Source: Patellaria atrata CBS 101060
Taxonomy: Eukaryota > Ascomycota > Dothideomycetes > Patellariales > Patellariaceae
Direction: 5' to 3'
Assembly: GCA_010093705.1 (NCBI GenBank)
Contig: MU006090.1
Span: 1,515,817-1,579,816 of the forward strand
DNA: 64,000 nucleotides
Of the stretch, positions 34,262 to 44,768 are shown piece by piece (the first letter of the stretch is position 1; every line of letters begins with the position of its first letter). A program made the translations under genes and the position numbers. The notes under the pieces were generated by a model. That model did not search any database and was not told where the DNA came from. It saw only the letters and a list, made by a program, of their open reading frames with translations.

Positions 34262-34817
34262 CTAAAGCCCATCAAAAACCCGTAATCTCCCCTCGAGAGT
34301 TTCCCTAGATTCAGGGGAAACCTCAATCACCCTCCCATCCACCACAACCTTCCTAATCCCCGGTAGCAGTACAGCAAACCACTTCCAAAACAGCCTCTGC
34401 GCCATCTTAATCACAGCCTCAACTACCGCCTTCCCAAGCAGGCTCTTCTCCTCCTTCGTCTAAGGATATTCCTCTGTGAACGCATAGAGCTTTGTCGCTT
34501 CAAACATGCTGAGCTCAGCATTCTGTGTCTTGAGTTCAAGCCGCTCGGCCCACTCGCCGACAGGGAAGGTGCAAAAAGTGGCGAAAAACTGTGAAATTGA
34601 CCATGTCTCGGGCAGGGACGACACCCGGACCGAGTTGAACTGCTGGGCGTACAAGTTATAGGCGGCCTTGGGCTTGTCCCAGTCCTTGTGCGACGTACAC
34701 AGGGCGTATTGCCCTTTAGAGTTTAGAGGTCCGGGCGAAGGAGATAAAAGAGCGGGGATGAAGAGGTGTTATTATTTGGAAGAGGAATTCGAAAGGAAGG
34801 TCTTGCAGATTCGGCAT
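34262..34817 (-). pseudogene. F-box family copy 2 (broken)
   Basis: Starts MPNLQDLPFEFLFQII and HPRSFISFARTSK, the same layout as copy 1, then meets a frameshift near 34720. The next frame reads QYALCTSHKDWDKPKAAYNL and runs to an in-frame stop at 34460-34462. Reading beyond that stop in the same frame gives KEEKSLLGKAV and LLPGIRKVVVDGRVIEVSPE, the family C-terminus. One frameshift and one stop therefore break an otherwise well-kept copy, which suggests recent loss. A spliced product seems unlikely because no GT-AG pair bridges the frameshift convincingly. Confidence 0.7.
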
Positions 34818-36379
34818 GGTTCAAGTTTAGGGCCTGAGGGATCTAAAAATTGTTGAATCTTGTTTATTGTCTATATGCGGGTTCCTTTTAGTAGGAGTCA
34901 TGGAGACTAAATACACTGCTTTGTGAACAAAAAAAAAACTCCGGTCTTAGCAAGAAAACACGCTGAGCACTATCACTTGAGTATTAATAGCGAGGGGGGA
35001 AAAACATGGTGGATTACCTGTTACGCCCAGTCACTACTCCGTCAGTAGCCAGCGAGGGCTGTAAGCTGAGGGAAACTTCCAAACTTGAGCTGTTTGCAGT
35101 GGATATCCATCTACGCTGAAGCAGGGAGGAGTAGCCAGCACGTAGGCTCCTCGCTACCAGCCAGCTGGTCTACATCTGTTGCGCCTTTGTGGGTGTTTTG
35201 ATTCGCCCTTCTCCTCGTTAACTGGATGTATATCCGCGTCGTCTATGCTCCGTTTTACCTGCGACTGCCTTGCGTACCGAAACCTATAGGAGATATCTGT
35301 TTATCTTAGATGCTCTATTTGGACGTCCTATCCCCCTATCTAATATAATAGTTATATACGATTTGGATTTGATTTAATGCTTCGTGCGGAGGCGTGGTAG
35401 GTAGAGTGGTACGTGTACGGTGCCGTATACCCTGCCGACTGGAGCGTCTGGATAGGGCTATCCGATAAAGCTTACCTTAAGCTCGATAGTCGTAACTTGC
35501 AGTCTGTGCTCTGAAAATGAGGCTGTAGTACTAAAATATTACTACTGAGAGCGGACAGAACCAGATAATGCCAAGTCCCGAATCAGTCGATTCTCCTCAG
35601 GAGTCTCTCCTCGTCATTGCGAGTTCTCAGTAAGAGATTCCCTCGTTAGAAGTTCTGGAAAGCTGATTTCAAAGGTAGGAAAGTATTGCGTTGGCCTTTC
35701 CCAGCAGTTTCGATCGGACTGCGTACCCGCTTTCAACATAACGCTCGTTTTAGGAATAATATCAAAAATCTTTCCCACGTACTTTAACTTCCTCAATCTC
35801 AAGAACATGGCGACTAACACTTCCACAGCGATCTCTTCCTATCCAAGATCATCGCGTCACCCAGTGAGCTTCGAAACATCCACTTCTCCTTCCCCATGAA
35901 TCTCAACTAAGGGAGTAGATTAGGGGACTCGAGAGCAGGCCCAATGGCCAAATTAACTACGCCTGAGAGGATTTCCCGAGCTATTCTGCGTCGAAGATGC
36001 GCCACGAGCGCTTCTCAAGGGGAAAACACGTAATGCTAGCCAAAGGCCTCGTTCTTTCGGTAATAGGACAGTTTGTCTTCGCATACGGGATGCTGGGAGG
36101 CGCAGAGCGCGTTCGATGTTTAGGAGGGAGAGCTCAGTTGGGAGCGAACGGTCGTTTTGACTTGTTCCAAACTGTTCCCATCTCTACCAACAAAAAATAC
36201 TTAACATACAAGGAATCCTCTCTGGAAGTTGAGTCTTCTTCAGCTACTTGTTCTACTCCGGTAGTACGTACGTGAATGTGGGCGCGTAGGATTAAAGACT
36301 CCTAATAAGCCGTGGATTACTAGAAACTCGGATTAGGTTGAAGTAAGAACTAGAGTAGAACTTATTGTATCGTCAATAA
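34818..36379. other. Intergenic region with a possible gene remnant
   Basis: About 1.6 kb without a supportable gene. A minus-strand frame at 35826-35614 reads EVLVAMFLRLRKLKYVGKIF, resembling the leucine-rich linker found in many fungal F-box proteins; it may be a remnant, but the match is weak. A frame at 35997-36275 on the plus strand matches nothing I know. Confidence 0.4.
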
Positions 36380-36979
36380 TCATAGAATCCCAGTGCGTTG
36401 CAACTTGTCTACTAATAGGTTCTCCGTATGGGTAACCTTGATCCTTTTCCCATCCACCACTAACTCCCTCAGTCCCAGTAAAAGGACCACCACACACTTC
36501 CACAACGGCGTCTCCCTATTCGTGTCTAATGATTCCATCGGTGCACTCTCAAAAATCTCCTCGCTCGGCCATACTTCATCCATGTCTTCATCGTTATACA
36601 CGTCTCTGATATTGACCGAATTGAGACACGTTTGTGGGCTCCTTAACTGTAAGTACATCACGTACTCCCGCAACTCTAAGTTGTGTAGAAGTGCATTAAG
36701 GAGCTGGAGAATGCCATAACATTTCTGGGGAGCGAAATTATACTCGAGGCCGCGACATCCTTCTCTGGCATTGACTATGCCAGGGTATTCTGATATGCAT
36801 GTCCAAACTGATGCATTTTTCCGATAATGCGCACGTTTGGATTTGCAGATGAGGCACTCTGGAGTACAGAGGGTATAATGGCGTCTGCTGGTTTGTGCGA
36901 AGGAGACGAACTTTCGGAGGTGGAGGTGTGAGATAATAAGTAGGAGCAGTTCTGTGGGTAAACGTTCCAGTGTAGCCAT
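36380..36979 (-). CDS. Small F-box-like protein, family copy 3 (intact)
   Basis: Intronless, 199 aa. The N-terminus MATLERLPTELLLLIISHLH followed by LRKFVSFAQTSRRHYTLC is the family F-box-like segment. HYRKNASVWTCISEYPG corresponds to the HYR..APIWT block of copy 1, and VVLLLGLRELVVDGKRIKV is the shared C-terminal motif. A paired-cysteine segment (CTPECLICKSK) follows the F-box, but one pair is not enough for a zinc site. The role in an SCF complex is inferred from the N-terminus only. Together with copy 1 it is one of two open copies in the island. Confidence 0.72.
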   Translation of the reverse strand: MATLERLPTELLLLIISHLHLRKFVSFAQTSRRHYTLCTPECLICKSKRAHYRKNASVWTCISEYPGIVNAREGCRGLEYNFAPQKCYGILQLLNALLHNLELREYVMYLQLRSPQTCLNSVNIRDVYNDEDMDEVWPSEEIFESAPMESLDTNRETPLWKCVVVLLLGLRELVVDGKRIKVTHTENLLVDKLQRTGIL

Positions 36980-37089
36980 GATAGGGGTTAGTACTCTTTG
37001 ATGAAGATGCTCGGAATATAGTTCTAGGGGAGCCTTGGCAGTTTTAATAAGCAGGATCTACGGTACCAAGCTCTCCTTAGAGTCAGGAG

Positions 37090-37588
37090 TAATCCAATAT
37101 CACCACTCCTCCCCTCCACCACCAACTCCTCCAAACCGGTAAGAAGTGAAGCAGACACCTCCAAAGCGAAAAATCCTTGCCCTCCTGACCGATCTCCAAA
37201 AGCATATTTATCAGGCTGCGTTCCATTTTGAATAGTTCGCGCCCTTCGGGCCCAGTAACTCTAAATAATCCACATAGACGCTCAACTCGGGGTTTCGTAG
37301 CAGTAGAATAATCAATTCGTGAGTGCCCCGCCTCAGTACGTCGTTTCCTAGGGGCACTGTTGGAGCTTCGTTGGATTTCAGGTATTGCGTTATGCAGGTC
37401 CAGCGAGGAGCGCGAATGCGGTAATGTGGGAGTTTGCTGACGGGGGCCGGGAAGGAGCTTTTACAGAGTGCATAGTGACGTTTATTGGTCTGGGCGAAGG
37501 AGATGAAGTAGCGGGGGGGAAGAAGTTCGAGGATTAGGAGGAGGAGGAGCTCGGTGGGAAGAGTTTCGAGTGTCGGCATAATAGTCAA
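37090..37588 (-). pseudogene. F-box family copy 4 (broken)
   Basis: The open part (37588-37211) reads MPTLETLPTELLLLLILELL, then FISFAQTNKRHYALCKSS, then HYRIRAPRWTCITQYLK and ELSVYVDYLELLGPKGANYS, and stops early. The shared C-terminal block continues beyond the stop in other frames, ending with a recognisable LLTGLEELVVEGRS at about 37150-37105. The middle of the protein is missing compared with copy 3. A shortened but still F-box-bearing product of about 120 aa is possible if the gene is expressed. Confidence 0.6.
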
Positions 37589-38201
37589 GTTAGATATGAA
37601 AGCACCAGCAAGTGCAGAACATTTACTATTATTTGGTCTAACAGTTGCAGCACGGTCTCCCTAGGGTTAGGCTCAAAACTCTTCCCATCCATCACCACCT
37701 CCTCCAGACGTGGTAACAGTTGTATCAAGCATTCGCAAAGCTGCCTATTGTTCAATTTCGCCAGCCATTTCAAAAGCGCCTCCCTAAAACCCTTCCCTTC
37801 AGCGGCCTCTAGATTCATTGACTTCTCGAGCAATTCAGATGTAGCTGTCAATGTCAACATCTGAAAGGGCACTATCTCCCTATATGAGATAAGTGCATTA
37901 GACCGCTTTACGAGTACCAGCGTCCGCGCATACTCCCCAAGCCTCTCTTCTATTATGTTCGACATCAACTGTACCGCGCTGTGATAGTCCCTAGTAGAGT
38001 CGGAGTATTGCGTTAAGCGGGCAATGCGGTGCGCGTGGGTGCTGTAATGCGTGTATTTCTCGACGCACATCTCGATCCCCCTACAGGTGCAAATACGCAG
38101 TGCCTTTTGCATGTCCGAGCAAAGGAAACGAAGTCGACGGGGTGAACTGGCTCCAGTATCATGACGAGGAGCTCAGTAGGCAGTCTTTCGAGTGTCGGCA
38201 T
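37585..38201 (-). pseudogene. F-box family copy 5 (single frameshift)
   Basis: The first frame (from 38201) gives MPTLERLPTELLVMILEPVH and DFVSFARTCKRHC. Near 38100 the family reading passes to another frame, which gives CTCRGIEMCVEKYTHYSTHAH, then YARTLVLVKRSNALISYREI and LLPRLEEVVMDGKSFEPNP to the stop at 37585. One base lost near CACTGCGTATTTGCACC would explain the break; a sequencing error is equally possible. Apart from this one site the copy is full length. Its 3' end abuts the start of copy 4. Confidence 0.65.
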
Positions 38202-38974
38202 ATCTGAAGATGTCAGATATTAAAGGGTTTAAAAAAAATCCCACAAGAAAACTTTGCAGGATACTGGTAGCAGGTATGGGTTGAAGGCTTTTTTAAGGTT
38301 ATGAGTATAGTAAAACTAAATCTCGGTACAGTGTCACAACGGTGAGCATCAATGCCTAGTTTTTCCCTTGATTATATCTCTATAACTGTTTCTTGTGAAA
38401 GTTTTCTTCTCATCAGCCTTCGAATCAAGCAAGGCCTCTCACTAGTTCTAGTTCTAAGTCCAACAATTCTGGTCATAAATCCCCAGATGTATCCCGAGTT
38501 CTACACTACCTCGTCGACTTCCCCCTCTAACTGCTGTACATAATCCTATTCCAGAGCTCACGCAACAGAACGGTGACTAATTCTAGCGAGCCATATTATA
38601 GACACCTTTGGGTACCTAAATTGACCGCAAGGCCAGTAAGAGTAAGAGCATGGGTACATGAGATCGAGTATTATGTTACTCGAGTTTTGTGACTCCCATG
38701 GTCGAAGTATTCACTGCGTTTGTTTATTGGTGTAAGGTTGTCGGATCTATAGAGAGTGGCGCTAGTTGTTAGTCTGAGTGAACTTGACGAAAGCGGTAGG
38801 ATTGGAGATGTGGGATGATGAGGGGAGTATGTAATGTAGTGGTGAAGAAGAGAGTAGAAAGAAGTTCATTGTCTTATTAAGGAGCTAAGGTATGCAATAG
38901 CAACGAATATGGCGGAACGGAATGAAATGATATAGTACGAAAAATGCAAACTTTGAAAACCCACCTCCCTGTGC
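38202..38974. other. Intergenic region
   Basis: 773 bp between the F-box array and the vWA gene. It contains simple AT-rich sequence; no gene recognised. Confidence 0.6.
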
Positions 38975-41900
38975 TCAAATATTGCGGGCCTTTACCTCCC
39001 ATCGTAATTTTGCCTCCAACTTGTTCTCTTCGAAATCGATTTGAATCATATTAATGTTCTCCGCAGCCATATTCCTCATCTTCGCCTCCTTCTTTAACAT
39101 CTCTAGGAAACTAGGAAGAACGTCCCTCGCATCCTTCTCCAACTGAGTTTGGTAAATATTTCCCCTACGTTCCTGGCAAATCCGCTTTTTCACAGCAGCA
39201 AAGAAGTCCCTTCGAGCTCCCTCTTCATCATCAATGATTCGTTGTCGTTCCTCCGGATTAAGTGCAGCCCAAGTCCTTACTACACCAATATGAAGATTCA
39301 CGTGCGAGCTATTCGGTGGAGTTGGAGCATCTGTTCCTTCTGGCATTCCGGTCTGGCTGGCATTGAAGCTTGCGTTTACACCAAACACCTCTTTCATATG
39401 AGCGGCTCGCGCCTGGCGGATCTTATCAATGACCTTATCCGGGATCTGGGTATCTTCTTCGATGCCAATGCTGAAGTTTTCTGGAAGGAAGCTCATGGAG
39501 CAGTCAGAGAACCCACACTGCATTACGCTGGGTCCGAATGGCGTAGCATATGGGACGATGACAGAACGGCTATGCAGTCCTCGAGCTGTGATAGGATAAT
39601 GTTCGGACTGGTCTGGTTTCAAAAAGATAGACTTGAGGACATTATGGACCAAGGAATCGGGAAGCTCTTTGTGGATATCTATTGTTGGCGGACCGAGCTC
39701 TGACTCCTGTGCGAAATGTGCGAAGAACGTCTTTGCAGATGTGTGTCCTCTTTGGAAGTACAATAGACGGAAGACGAGTATTTGCACTCTTAACATAATG
39801 TTTTGCCGGTATTCATCGTCCCAGTCGCTTAGTAAACCTTCATCCAAGGTGAGGATCTCTGTCAACCTTGGCCAAAACTCGTCTACAGACGTTACTATAG
39901 TCTCGTTAGACTCTTGGTCTCGGGGGATCAGTTCTGCATTGAATTCCTGGTAGATCAAAGCCAAATAACGTTGTGGCCAAGATGGATATGCCGGACGATT
40001 TGGGATCGCGGATTCCTTAAGCAAGGTGGTGAGGTATATCGACACTACTGAGTAAATGACCTTGGTCGCTTTCATGCGTTTCATATGGGCTTTTGAAAAC
40101 GTGTCCAAACGGCTTCCAAGCGATAAGAGCTGCATAAATCCTGCAATAGGATATGTGACCGCAAAACTAGTCGTTAAGTTCCCCTCAAAATCTTTAGCAA
40201 CCCATTTGAGAGCATCCTCGAAAGGGACCCACTTCCCAAGCTCATTGAATGTCTCACGAACCCACGTGTTCCGAATGACATTACTTAGGAAATATTCTAG
40301 TAACTGTTTCATTATCCCACTTGAGGCCCATTTCTTACGGAGTGTACGCTCCAGTATAGTAGCAAAGAGTTGAGAGAGCTGTGGAACACCTGTCTTGAGA
40401 CCGTCATTTAAAGCGGTATATAATTGTTGAATGATATATCGCTTATTGGTACCATCGTAGTCGAGCGCAGGTAGAACTGCCGAAAGAGACTCGTTGTAGA
40501 CTGATCGACCTTCTGGCATTGCTAGAGCACACTGGAAACATATGAGCTGGCTTGATATGGCGTTAGTGTTTGCCTTGAATCTTCCAGCAGCAAGAGGAAA
40601 GTCTAGCGCAAAATCTGCTGTGTTAGCTGCCATATCGTCACCATCAAGTCGTCTCAGAGCTAAAGACATGATCTGATTCTCTCCACAACAAATGTGGCAC
40701 TCGGAACGGAATCCAGTAGCGCTCAAGTCCAAGCTTTCAACGGAAATCGCGCTTGGGTCAGCGGCAACAGTCTCAGCTCGACGGGCCCTGTTACTCCTCC
40801 GAGAGAGGATATCCGCAGTGTAGCCAGATTGCTCTACTTCGGCGAATTGTCTAAATGCTTGGTCTACGAGTCGATTCCGATTTGCCGCAGCCTCCGACTC
40901 TATGAACGTATCGTGTTTTTGCTGCTCATAGTTGGTCCGATTGACTTCGTGTGCAACCCGGAGCCGCGATTGTAGTTCACTACGTTGGGCTGGCGACATT
41001 GACTCCTTGTTGTTGTTCAACTCAGCCACGATATTTCCCGCTCCAGCGACATCAGTCAGCTTCACGGTAACAGCATCGACCTTCTGGGCTTGCAAGAATT
41101 GCCGCAGTTCCGGTAACATGCCGCGAATTTTGTAAGCCAGTAAAAGATTGGCAAATGCTTCCTCTTCGAGTAGCTCGTCTAGGTCATCAAGCGGAATCTG
41201 GCCGGCTTTCAACAGTAATTCCAAGTCGACAAAGGTTGGACAGTCGTGGTGTATCTCATCCCATTTAGTTCCCAAGGATATTCCTTTCTCAACGGTCGAC
41301 CGGCTCTCCGCCTCAGGTACAAATATGTTTAAACTATTTAATGCGGAAAAGAATTCGCCGTCATCCTTAATCATTGGAATGTCTTCCCACCTAGTGCCAG
41401 ATTCCATATTCGGTTCAGAGTCCGGCTTCCTCTTAGATGCGAAATGTGTCGTCAAAGGTGCGAAAAGTCCTTTGGCCGCGATTATATGTAACTCTGATGT
41501 CGCTGTACACTTGAACAGACATATCGAATGGGGAGCATTTGCAATGAATGAAACTCCAACTGATATGTTAGCTCGATCAAGTGTTTGAGGTCTTCTCCCT
41601 ACGATCACAAAGATGATAGGGATTCCATAGACATTGTGACTTGTAGCAATTCTAGCCAAATTTGTCACTTCGTAGTTAGATACTTCTCCATCGGTGAGTA
41701 AGCACCAATAATCTGACCCACGAAGAGCAGCTAAGGCATACTGATTCTGGAAGATCTTGGAGGGCTCCGTGCCTCCGAGGGTACCAGACCAGCTTACCTT
41801 GTATGTTTCCGTGACTGGATTTTCACAACCCCAACCCCACCGACTGATGTCTATCTTCGACCTCTTCGAAGCGTTCAAACCCAACAATGAGGTAAGTGAT

Positions 41901-42079
41901 AGCGGGAGGAGGTGACGTTCAAGGGCGAATGCAAAGTCCTGCTCTGATTTAATTGGCGACCCGCTGGTAGATCCTGAAGCGTCAACTGCCACGAATGCAC
42001 GAGCATTTGATGTTGGGGTATAGGTGGTGACGGGACCATCATCCTTCTCAAAGTATTTCCACGATGGCATAGTCGGCAT
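38975..42079 (-). CDS. Large von Willebrand factor A domain protein
   Basis: A single 1034-aa open frame without evident introns. The N-terminal third is a vWA domain with a complete metal-ion-dependent adhesion site: DASGSTSGS (DxSxS, about residues 33-41), a Thr in SGTLGGTEP, and the Asp of CLLTDGEVSNYE. A central charged region follows. Cysteine pairs at about residue 470-540 (CHICCGENQ and LICFQCALAM) could bind zinc. The C-terminal half is helical and ends EENKLEAKLRWEVKARN. No signal peptide or membrane segment is seen, so an intracellular protein is expected. vWA domains with intact sites bind protein partners through Mg2+. The family seems fungal; its role is unknown to me. MPTMPSWKYFEK is taken as the start, with MPSWKYFEK an alternative. 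Confidence 0.82.
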   Translation of the reverse strand: MPTMPSWKYFEKDDGPVTTYTPTSNARAFVAVDASGSTSGSPIKSEQDFAFALERHLLPLSLTSLLGLNASKRSKIDISRWGWGCENPVTETYKVSWSGTLGGTEPSKIFQNQYALAALRGSDYWCLLTDGEVSNYEVTNLARIATSHNVYGIPIIFVIVGRRPQTLDRANISVGVSFIANAPHSICLFKCTATSELHIIAAKGLFAPLTTHFASKRKPDSEPNMESGTRWEDIPMIKDDGEFFSALNSLNIFVPEAESRSTVEKGISLGTKWDEIHHDCPTFVDLELLLKAGQIPLDDLDELLEEEAFANLLLAYKIRGMLPELRQFLQAQKVDAVTVKLTDVAGAGNIVAELNNNKESMSPAQRSELQSRLRVAHEVNRTNYEQQKHDTFIESEAAANRNRLVDQAFRQFAEVEQSGYTADILSRRSNRARRAETVAADPSAISVESLDLSATGFRSECHICCGENQIMSLALRRLDGDDMAANTADFALDFPLAAGRFKANTNAISSQLICFQCALAMPEGRSVYNESLSAVLPALDYDGTNKRYIIQQLYTALNDGLKTGVPQLSQLFATILERTLRKKWASSGIMKQLLEYFLSNVIRNTWVRETFNELGKWVPFEDALKWVAKDFEGNLTTSFAVTYPIAGFMQLLSLGSRLDTFSKAHMKRMKATKVIYSVVSIYLTTLLKESAIPNRPAYPSWPQRYLALIYQEFNAELIPRDQESNETIVTSVDEFWPRLTEILTLDEGLLSDWDDEYRQNIMLRVQILVFRLLYFQRGHTSAKTFFAHFAQESELGPPTIDIHKELPDSLVHNVLKSIFLKPDQSEHYPITARGLHSRSVIVPYATPFGPSVMQCGFSDCSMSFLPENFSIGIEEDTQIPDKVIDKIRQARAAHMKEVFGVNASFNASQTGMPEGTDAPTPPNSSHVNLHIGVVRTWAALNPEERQRIIDDEEGARRDFFAAVKKRICQERRGNIYQTQLEKDARDVLPSFLEMLKKEAKMRNMAAENINMIQIDFEENKLEAKLRWEVKARNI

Positions 42080-43070
42080 TTGGGGTGCTCGAGCTCAAAG
42101 TGGCTACTTTCTATTGTATAGCGGAGCTATATAACAGGTGTTGGGTGTTGGCGGTGTGCACTCGAGGAAAGGATATATTTGAGAATTGAAGTTCCACGGC
42201 GGAAAAATTATACTTTAAATAGACTGCATAGATATCGAATTGGTGAACTCATCTTTGGCGGGTGTGACTCACCTCCGCATTTGGACACGAGTAGAAATAG
42301 GCAGGATGAGGCGCAGCAACTTCTGCAGGGAAGTGAGCCTTGCGGTAACCAGAATAAGTATATCTAATGCGTTGAAATGCTGTGGACTTTACAAAGGTAA
42401 TACGAATACGGAGTGATAGAAACCGGGACCTATAATCTAGGTTTCGTGACTTTACCTTAGGAAAACAATGATTACGTTCAGTAAGCTAATCAACAGAGCG
42501 AGGAAGACTCAGTTATGGAAAGATATATGTTTGATAAAGAAATTTACAGCCTTTCAGGTGTTGAAATACACTGTGATGTTATTCACTGGTATAAAAGATG
42601 CCACACAACTGCAGGAAAAGGTAGATATATACCATAGAGGACGTGACCTACGCTTCGCAATAATTAGAACAATCAGGGCATCAGAATTTTGAAAGATAAT
42701 CAGCAATCAAAGTCCTCGGCCAAAATCTCGCTCGACGAGAAAATATGGATAAACTACGAATGGGAAATACACAGGATGGGTATAATATATGACTTTCGAG
42801 ATGACTCTGACGGGTAGATATTGAATAAGTTATTTTCCATGTAAACAAGCTTATGATCCTCATAATAAGATATGCTGAAAATTGAGTATGAATAAGGTGT
42901 TCTTAAGACACCATGACAGATGCCGCTGACAATATCGTTGCTTGGAAATCTAAACACTTTTGCGAGCTTGTGCTAGCCATGCTCCTCAAACGTCGTTAAC
43001 GCAATATCTTATACTGGAAATGATGAATCGTAATTCATTAGTGATTCTTTGAAAGGGCTATCAAATGCGC
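42080..43070. other. Intergenic region
   Basis: About 1 kb between the vWA and HeLo genes. Short frames only, no repeat seen; it must contain the vWA promoter. Confidence 0.6.
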
Positions 43071-44768
43071 TCATGCAACAGAGTCTTTCAAGCTCTCAAG
43101 GCTGTAAACCAGCCATTCCATAAGCTGATGCGGCGTTAACCCTTTCTCCTCTTCTATAGTCTCATCGTAAGTCAAACATCGTAGTACCAGTCTGCGATAA
43201 GCAGCCCCGGCTTTGGAACCTAGCGCAGGAACAAGCCCGTGGATGATCCTTTCTTTAAAAACGGCGGGAGAATACTTGGCCTTGTGGAATCCGTATATAC
43301 TTTTCCACAGTCCAACCTCGAGAAGTACGAGACCCAAGGAATATATATCAAATGACTTCCGATATGTCTGACGCCAGACACCCAGTGAGTCTGGATGTCG
43401 GTAGATCTCCTGGGCTGTGCTGAATTTCGGATCCGCTGTCATTTCTGTTAGACCGTCTGGTCGAGAGCTGTCGAAACCTACCACGTAGGGTCTAGAAATC
43501 TCGTACTGTTCCAAGGTTTTAGGGTTTTCCTTGTGGAAGAAAAGTATGCTTGAACTAGAAAAAGACTTATGCAACCAATCTAAGGAATGAAACGACCATA
43601 AAGCTACAGCAAGTGAATGAGCAAGTCGGAATCGGACGTCCAAATCAGGAGTTTTCTTCTGTGAATTTTCTATCGAGCCTGTTAAAGTAGAAAACTTAGG
43701 GAGATCTAATGAGGGCGTTGCAGAACCATCGGGGCCTAGGTGGACAATCCCGTATCTGTGATTTACAGTGTCGTCAACGTAGCCAACGCAGTCTAATGTA
43801 GAGAGATCTGGATGACGCGAAGAGCCAGAGTGAAGCATTCTCGAGAGATTATCAACCCTTTGATACAGGTGCAACCTAGCGTCCAGGTCTATCTCTTGGT
43901 CGTATGGGATCCAATCAATTAGGACGGGAATGTCCTCACTAACTGGATCTCCTTTTGGTTCATTCGATGGCTTTTGATAGATTGCACGGACCCGTCTACT
44001 TTCAAGGTCTTCCTTTTCAGGTAGCTGTATTCTCCATCGTGGAATTTTGAGTTCAGACGAAGATAGTATTTTCCGCGATGGCTCCGCTGCATCAAGATTG
44101 ATACGTAACTGTTTAAGTTTGGCCATCGCATTGAGCCCGGGATATCTTGTATTTGCAGCGAGTTGTAGAGTCTCCAGGTTAGGGAGGTCTGTTCTTTGTA
44201 AGACTTCATTAGTCCACGTTCTCTGGAAAGTTGCAATCCGGCTAGGTGGAAAGAGCTTCTCCAGGCGGTCATTGTAATATTGTAAATCATCGAGAAACTG
44301 TTCAAATTTATCCTTGTCCGCTATGACCCACCTTGCACGTAACCTGAGGTCATTCTTCCTATTTCTCGAAACGATGCATTTGATGTCTACTCCTTTCTGG
44401 TATGCTTCCTTGTCTACACTCCCTGGAGCTTCTTCTCGAAGACCGTACTTCTCTTGCAGCTTGTTGCAGTCCATAATCGTCTGGAGAAGCTGCGTGAGTA
44501 TTTCAACTGCCAGGTCTTTCAGACCATCATGACCCCAGATACCGGCGGCGAGATGAGCTTCAAATTTTCCCTCGACGATGCCCCACTCTCTTCCCCATAG
44601 CCATAATCTGGTCTCTTCGATCTTGATCTTACATGTGAGGCGTTCACTGTCCCGTCCCAAGTTCGATGCCGTAGAAAAGACTTTATATCCCTTCATACAA
44701 CCGTCGAATATGTGCCCGATGATACCAACTGCACCAAGGAGTCCAATAGCGAAGCCGGCGACCTCCAT
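43071..44768 (-). CDS. HeLo-domain protein with C-terminal pseudokinase
   Basis: A single 565-aa open frame. Residues 1 to about 210 match the HeLo (prion-inhibition and propagation) domain: hydrophobic N-terminus MEVAGFAIGLLGAVGIIGHI, then the signature EETRLWLWGREWGIVEGKF. In HET-S-type proteins this helical domain inserts into membranes and kills the cell. Residues about 270-560 resemble a protein kinase: CVGYVDDTVNHRYGIVHL, SFHSLDWLHKSFSSSSILFF, EIYRHPDSLG and SFDIYSLGLVLLEVGLW. The catalytic residues are gone: HRD is HKS, the loop Asn is Ser, DFG reads GFD, and no clear VAIK lysine is found, so it should be a pseudokinase. Such proteins are suspected to act in fungal non-self recognition; function here is inference. 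It is divergent from the CFEM gene. Confidence 0.85.
   Translation of the reverse strand: MEVAGFAIGLLGAVGIIGHIFDGCMKGYKVFSTASNLGRDSERLTCKIKIEETRLWLWGREWGIVEGKFEAHLAAGIWGHDGLKDLAVEILTQLLQTIMDCNKLQEKYGLREEAPGSVDKEAYQKGVDIKCIVSRNRKNDLRLRARWVIADKDKFEQFLDDLQYYNDRLEKLFPPSRIATFQRTWTNEVLQRTDLPNLETLQLAANTRYPGLNAMAKLKQLRINLDAAEPSRKILSSSELKIPRWRIQLPEKEDLESRRVRAIYQKPSNEPKGDPVSEDIPVLIDWIPYDQEIDLDARLHLYQRVDNLSRMLHSGSSRHPDLSTLDCVGYVDDTVNHRYGIVHLGPDGSATPSLDLPKFSTLTGSIENSQKKTPDLDVRFRLAHSLAVALWSFHSLDWLHKSFSSSSILFFHKENPKTLEQYEISRPYVVGFDSSRPDGLTEMTADPKFSTAQEIYRHPDSLGVWRQTYRKSFDIYSLGLVLLEVGLWKSIYGFHKAKYSPAVFKERIIHGLVPALGSKAGAAYRRLVLRCLTYDETIEEEKGLTPHQLMEWLVYSLESLKDSVA

Noticed and set aside
35614-35826. Minus-strand frame EVLVAMFLRLRKLKYVG as an F-box gene
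   Set aside because: Only a leucine-rich fragment is seen without an F-box start or the family C-terminus; kept only as a possible remnant.
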